Shown in pieces: positions 4,408 through 9,031 of a stretch of DNA of 9,031 nt; the first letter of the stretch is position 1; every line of letters begins with the position of its first letter. Location: assembly GCA_021797025.1 (NCBI GenBank), contig JAKAAK010000124.1, forward strand, positions 1 through 9,031, written 5' to 3'. Made by a program: the position numbers and the translations under genes. This DNA comes from Thermoplasmata archaeon (lineage in GTDB: Archaea; Thermoplasmatota; Thermoplasmata; Thermoplasmatales; Thermoplasmataceae). The notes under the pieces are model-generated. The model saw only the letters and a list, made by a program, of their open reading frames with translations. It ran no database searches and was not told where the DNA came from.

Positions 4408-7400
4408 TCAATTTGAAAGAATGTAACCCGCACTGTTGAATTCTGCTTTTGCCAGATCCTTGTACCCTGAATCCCCGGTTATCTTCTTAACAGAAAGGTA
4501 TTTTCCGCTCTTTTTAACAGATATGGACATCTTTATGGCTCCATCGGCGAAGTACATATAATTGCTGGAGGAATGATATCTTGCCTTTATATACCCTGAA
4601 AATACAAGGGCTATGATGTCTTTCGGTGGAATTATCCTGGAAACCCTGGCTTTAATATTTCCTGCCTGAAGGCCATATGCAGCATATATGATTCTATTTT
4701 CTGAGGGGATGAGTGTTTCCCTTATAAATTTCTCCCGTGAAAGTTTCTTTACTGTGAGGTTGTATTCTGTATCATCTTCCTGCCCCGTCAGATCACGGTA
4801 CACATTGATATCAAAAAAGCCTATTCTGTTGATCAGTTCCCGTAAAAGAATTTCTATTGCCTCAATCTTGCTGTATTCATCATTTACAGTTATATATCTT
4901 CTGCTTTTATCCTTGGCTATGGCATTCAGTTTATATAAGGTTTTAACCGATTCCCTGACTAGAAGAGAATTCATCTTCATGGATTTTATCAGTTCGTTTT
5001 CTGACATGCTCCTGGATATCAATGATTTATAGACTTCTTCCTCTGCTTCCGTGAGAGGGCGTTTCTTGATAGCTTTATAAAGTGCAATAACATTTTTTGT
5101 GCCCAGTGCCGGTGTATTGAATGGCCCATCGAAGTTATAGATGAGCATTGAATTATAATAATTGGTCAATTCGACACTCCGTATACCTGTATAGTATGCC
5201 TCCATGTCACTCCTGATGCCCAGAAATATCCTGCTGAGTATATTGTAATTCATGGTGGTTTTTCCGGAGTTGTAGCGCTGCACTGCTATTGATAATAAAT
5301 CATCGGTGTTTACCGGCATTACATCAAAATTACCCATATATATTACATTTTCAGAACGAATGTAACCCTTGCTTTCACCTGCCTTCAATAGGTCTGGATT
5401 AGATGTTTTTATGATAATTGAATTCTCATCCAGTTTATTGGAAATTTCACCTATGTTTTCAAGGAATTCATTGATTTTTCCACTTTCGAAGTCCATATTA
5501 TCAAACCAGATTCCCGGGGGCTTCTCCTCCATAAAGAACATGGATTCCTCCGAACCGTTGTATATGAATCGTGCATTGAAGTCATCGTTTCTCACATACC
5601 TGCCCATGTATATGCTTACAGGATCATTCTTCATTGTTATCAGTGAAACAGGTTCGGGATTGAGGTTTTCACCACCATAATATATCTCATTCCTGTAATA
5701 CACCGGTGTAAATCCCGAATAATCAAGTTTTGCAGGATTGAACCAGAAAAATCGGGCAAGCTCCCTGGCCGTTACCGGCCCATATTTTTCTATGATTACT
5801 GACGTATCCACATCCTTTTCAGGCATGTAAAGATTCCATTCACCGGATTTTCCAGGTATGACAGCTATTTTGAATTCCAGGTTCTTGAGAACGCCTTTTA
5901 TGATTTTCCCTTCCATTCCGGTCATTGCCGATAGCTTTTCATCAGTGTCTATGCCCCTCTGTATAAAACCCAGAACCTGGTCCTCAAGGTCACTGTTCTT
6001 TTCCTCCCTGAGTTTATATAGAATGTCCATGAGCCATTTTGATATAAGTACATATTTGTTTTTTATGGCTCTTGCGCGGTAGATCTCACCTGAAGCCAGC
6101 ATCCTTTCCAGGTCTACCCTGCGGTAATTTCTGGTCCTCACACGGATGTCAAAGGTATCAAAGGCAAAGCCATACTTCTGGAAAAATTCTCCGACATCTT
6201 CAACAGGGGAGCAGAAATTAATTATTCTTTTATGGACAATATCCTCATCCGTGCTGTTTACTATAGCCTCGAAATCTGATTTCATCATGTACTGCTTCAT
6301 GAATATGGGTGTAATGTAATCATATAAAACAATATTTTCACGTATCATGGAATTAAGCGCCTGCTCCAATTCCTCGCTGTTTACGGGAAGGCGTATGAGT
6401 AGTTCGTCCAGGGATAAAGGGCCATAAGATGACAGTACAGTGGAAACTGCAATTTTCATGCCATTGTCAGGTATTTCAGGAATTGCATCATTTTTTACAT
6501 AATACTGCATTTCACCGTGTATTTCCTTGCGTATCATATACGCAGATTCCAGTTTTATCAGGCTGTCCCTGATTTCCTGTTCACCGAACCCTGCCTTTTT
6601 TATTTCGCTGAACTTTAAATCGTTTATTGAATCATAAATTTCCCTGTCCCTTCCGGTAAGCTGTATTTCCCTTTTGAACAGTCCGTATACAACGGGATAA
6701 TATTCGGAGGAAACCCACTGGTCTGACCTTATGAAACAGTAATTGATTTTGCCCGTTGTAATCAGTTCTTCCGTTATTGGCTCCAGATCCATATCACTGT
6801 ATTCTATTGGAGAGTTGTACTTTTTTTTGAAGGGATCGATATAAAGGAAATGCCTGGAAAATTCTATATAGCTTTCCTCGTCTGTCACCCGTGGCACTTT
6901 GTTCTTGAAATAATTTTCAACCATTTTAGAATCTTTTATGAGAAAATCAATGCCCTCTGTGCCGTAGATTTTATCAAGCAACTTGCTTCTCAAATCCTTC
7001 AATAGCTTTGAACGGTCTTCCATTAATACTATATCGGATACACCGGATAGGATCAGATTATAAGAAAACGGGCTGGTTTCAGTGGAATAATCCCTTATGG
7101 TAAACTTCTTTTTTGAAATAATATCATTTACATACCAGGAGGCACGTTCAACATCCATCACATCGTATTTTACCTCGTTGAATGCTTCCTTTATAACAGG
7201 GAAATTCTGCATGGCCTCCAGCGTTCTAAGGAGGCGGTCGCTGCGGAGTTGCTGCCGTGCAACAGATATATCGGTCTGTTTATATTTTCTCAACACCATC
7301 AGGGACCGGGTTGCACAGTACCTGAACCGCTGTTTGAATAACTCGGTATTTATTATGGACCTGTCCACGAGGTCACGGAAATTTGATGGAGTCAGCAGTG

Positions 7401-9031
7401 TTATGATATCCTTTATGGGAACGCGCCTGTTCAGTGTTATTGTAAAACCATTGTCATTTACGCTTATCCTGGTATTCAAACCATATTTATTGGAAACAGC
7501 AAGCCCGTAGGCCCTGGAAAGCGCATCGTTTACTCTCCGCCCGAGCGGTATATGGAATATAATGCTGTATAAATCGCCATCTATGTATCCCTCGACCAGA
7601 AGTGAATCCTGGGTAGGTATGGCAAATTCGCCCTGGGCCTTTACATAGGATATCAGGCTTCTGGCCCCGAATGAATCCACGCGGTAATTTTCCATGAGCC
7701 AGTTTTCGGTTTCCTCGCCGTTTTTTATTCTCCTGAATAATTCCTTCCTGAATTCTCCTATGAGTATACCCAGATCGTAACTCCGTGGCAGAAGTTCCCC
7801 GGTCCAGGATGGCACCGTGGGCTTCATTCCTGTTGCGGTTTTTACCGTTATATTATTTCTCGATACCTTCAGGAACATATATGTTTTTGCCCCCAGAACA
7901 AATATATCGCCATTTTTCAAACGTTCTACAAATTTATCACTGAGCTGACCAAGCATTCTGCCCTTCTCATTGACCACGTTGTAATTTGCCTCTTCCGGTA
8001 TGGTTCCCACATTCATGAAGTATATCATCCTTGTGCTTGCCTTTTTTCCGAATTTGTTTTCATCCTCGTCATACCATATTTTGGAAAACAGGGTATTCCC
8101 CTCGATTCTTCCCGATAAATAATTAAGTGTGGCAATATAATCTTCATATTCCAGGGTGTGGAATGCATATGAATTCCTGATCACACTGTATGCTTCATCA
8201 ACACCCCATGTCTTTTCAAGGGACATGCTGATTATTCCCTGTGAGAGGACATCCAGCGGATTCACGGGCACCGTTACCCTGTCTATTTCATGATCGTATG
8301 CCGCCTTTGTCATAACAGCGCATTCCATTAGATCGTCAAGATCAAAGACGATGAATCTACCCAGGGAAAGGTCACGCACACCGTGTCCCGATCTGCCTAT
8401 TCGCTGGAGTGCCCTGGAAACAGATTTCGGGCTTCCGATCTGGATTACCAGATCAATGTATCCTATATCAATGCCCAGTTCCAGTGATGTGGATGTTATC
8501 ACGCATTTCAGGTCACCGTCTTTCAATCTGTTTTCTACCTCGATCCTTGTCTGCTTCCCAAGGGATGAATGATGGGCTTCAATATTTTCGATGCCACGGG
8601 CTTTGAGCCTCATGGCAACATGCTCCGTGGAGCTTCTTGTATTGGTGAATATAAGAGTGGTTTTATGGCTGTTCACCATGTCAACCAGGATGTCATACAT
8701 TTTCTCATTGGCAACCTCATAGCTTACTAATGTAAGATCCTTCACCGGCGTTATAATGCTGAGGTCAAGGTATTTGTTTGTACTGACCTCAATAATATCA
8801 AAGTTCCTATTCTTATCACCATGATATCCGCAAAGATATGTACCGATAAGGTCTAGTGGGGCCTGGGTGGCGGAAAGCCCGATTCTGACAAACCCCGGTG
8901 AAAGGTTCTCCAGACGCTCCAGGTTCAGGGAAAGAAGCGAACCTCTCTTTGTGGATGAAACTTCATGGATTTCATCCACTATTACATATTCAACTCCGGT
9001 AAATTTTTCCTTGAACTTTGTCGCTGTTATG
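4408..9031 (-). CDS. lhr: Lhr-family ATP-dependent helicase, long form (5' end outside window)
   Basis: A superfamily 2 helicase of the Lhr family; characterised members are 3'-to-5' ssDNA translocases that unwind DNA or RNA:DNA duplexes in repair. The gene is incomplete: the open frame runs through the window edge, and the codons before 8979 read EYVI into VDEIHEV, so the GTG at 8979 is valine of motif II, not a start. At least 1540 residues are present; Walker A and the other early motifs lie outside. Counting from that valine: DEIH (2-5), SATQAP (36-41, motif III), IFTNTRSS (110-117, IV), TSTSLELGIDIG (162-173, V), QRIGRSGH (192-199, VI), the Lhr mark SWTGE (391-395), and the DEAD/H-associated domain with GRRVNDALSRAYGLA (480-494), RFRYCATRSLMVLRKYK (551-567) and VIKEAFNEV (595-603). 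This core ends near 650 (about nt 7030). Some 860 residues follow: probable winged helices near 770-830, 840-900, 985-1052, 1056-1103, 1300-1367 and 1370-1435, with a beta-rich/mixed block around 1110-1290. No frameshift is seen. Function of the extension is inferred. Confidence 0.92.
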   Translation of the reverse strand, partial: ITATKFKEKFTGVEYVIVDEIHEVSSTKRGSLLSLNLERLENLSPGFVRIGLSATQAPLDLIGTYLCGYHGDKNRNFDIIEVSTNKYLDLSIITPVKDLTLVSYEVANEKMYDILVDMVNSHKTTLIFTNTRSSTEHVAMRLKARGIENIEAHHSSLGKQTRIEVENRLKDGDLKCVITSTSLELGIDIGYIDLVIQIGSPKSVSRALQRIGRSGHGVRDLSLGRFIVFDLDDLMECAVMTKAAYDHEIDRVTVPVNPLDVLSQGIISMSLEKTWGVDEAYSVIRNSYAFHTLEYEDYIATLNYLSGRIEGNTLFSKIWYDEDENKFGKKASTRMIYFMNVGTIPEEANYNVVNEKGRMLGQLSDKFVERLKNGDIFVLGAKTYMFLKVSRNNITVKTATGMKPTVPSWTGELLPRSYDLGILIGEFRKELFRRIKNGEETENWLMENYRVDSFGARSLISYVKAQGEFAIPTQDSLLVEGYIDGDLYSIIFHIPLGRRVNDALSRAYGLAVSNKYGLNTRISVNDNGFTITLNRRVPIKDIITLLTPSNFRDLVDRSIINTELFKQRFRYCATRSLMVLRKYKQTDISVARQQLRSDRLLRTLEAMQNFPVIKEAFNEVKYDVMDVERASWYVNDIISKKKFTIRDYSTETSPFSYNLILSGVSDIVLMEDRSKLLKDLRSKLLDKIYGTEGIDFLIKDSKMVENYFKNKVPRVTDEESYIEFSRHFLYIDPFKKKYNSPIEYSDMDLEPITEELITTGKINYCFIRSDQWVSSEYYPVVYGLFKREIQLTGRDREIYDSINDLKFSEIKKAGFGEQEIRDSLIKLESAYMIRKEIHGEMQYYVKNDAIPEIPDNGMKIAVSTVLSSYGPLSLDELLIRLPVNSEELEQALNSMIRENIVLYDYITPIFMKQYMMKSDFEAIVNSTDEDIVHKRIINFCSPVEDVGEFFQKYGFAFDTFDIRVRTRNYRRVDLERMLASGEIYRARAIKNKYVLISKWLMDILYKLREEKNSDLEDQVLGFIQRGIDTDEKLSAMTGMEGKIIKGVLKNLEFKIAVIPGKSGEWNLYMPEKDVDTSVIIEKYGPVTARELARFFWFNPAKLDYSGFTPVYYRNEIYYGGENLNPEPVSLITMKNDPVSIYMGRYVRNDDFNARFIYNGSEESMFFMEEKPPGIWFDNMDFESGKINEFLENIGEISNKLDENSIIIKTSNPDLLKAGESKGYIRSENVIYMGNFDVMPVNTDDLLSIAVQRYNSGKTTMNYNILSRIFLGIRSDMEAYYTGIRSVELTNYYNSMLIYNFDGPFNTPALGTKNVIALYKAIKKRPLTEAEEEVYKSLISRSMSENELIKSMKMNSLLVRESVKTLYKLNAIAKDKSRRYITVNDEYSKIEAIEILLRELINRIGFFDINVYRDLTGQEDDTEYNLTVKKLSREKFIRETLIPSENRIIYAAYGLQAGNIKARVSRIIPPKDIIALVFSGYIKARYHSSSNYMYFADGAIKMSISVKKSGKYLSVKKITGDSGYKDLAKAEFNSAGYILSN

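Noticed and set aside
7097..7510. 137-codon plus-strand reading frame inside the helicase
   Set aside because: It is antisense to the conserved DEAD/H-associated domain, with no ribosome binding site or family signal noticed.
8351..8606. Overlapping plus-strand frames opposite helicase motifs V-VI
   Set aside because: Two short frames over the most conserved part of the helicase; composition reflects the opposite-strand codons.
8977..8979. GTG as the start codon of the helicase
   Set aside because: It codes for the valine directly before DEIH of helicase motif II. The frame stays open to the window edge and the preceding codons (EYVI) fit the Lhr consensus, so the true start is outside.

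Overview
The window looks like a chromosomal segment from an archaeon of the Thermoplasmatales type (Thermoplasma, Ferroplasma, Picrophilus or Cuniculiplasma relatives). The evidence is the gene families present (an archaeal-type nicotinate phosphoribosyltransferase, a MOFRL-type glycerate 2-kinase and an Lhr helicase), TATA boxes about 24-26 nt from start codons that lack Shine-Dalgarno (SD) sites, SD sites at genes that do have leaders, AT-rich DNA and heavy use of ATA and AGG codons. The genus cannot be fixed from sequence reading alone. No tRNA, rRNA, CRISPR array, insertion sequence or phage gene was seen. This is compact housekeeping DNA with little intergenic space.

Layout: (1) 58-1218 (+) is nicotinate phosphoribosyltransferase, for NAD salvage, with a four-cysteine zinc-knuckle-like motif near the C-terminus. 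(2) 1213-2724 (-) is a 12-TM APC-superfamily amino acid/polyamine permease. It converges on the first gene, and both stop codons lie in one TTATAA palindrome. (3) 2725-2909 is a 185-bp divergent control region with a TATA box for each flanking gene and two inverted repeats, one behind each promoter. (4) 2910-4184 (+) is glycerate 2-kinase, expected to make 2-phosphoglycerate in the non-phosphorylative Entner-Doudoroff pathway. (5) 4214-4375 (+) is a 53-residue protein, too short for most gene callers, with its own SD and a HicB/UPF0150-like sequence pattern. It probably shares a transcript with the kinase. (6) 4408-9031 (-) is a very long Lhr-family superfamily 2 helicase, cut off at its N-terminus by the window edge. 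At least 1540 residues are present, beginning just before the DEIH box.

The most interesting object is the Lhr protein. After a normal Lhr core it carries about 860 further residues that look like a chain of winged-helix domains with a mixed alpha/beta block between them. That resembles the long bacterial Lhr-plus-CTD arrangement more than the short (about 850-950 residue) Lhr proteins common in archaea. The second point of interest is the orphan HicB-like protein behind glycerate kinase, with no HicA toxin partner. I see no convincing new multi-gene system here.
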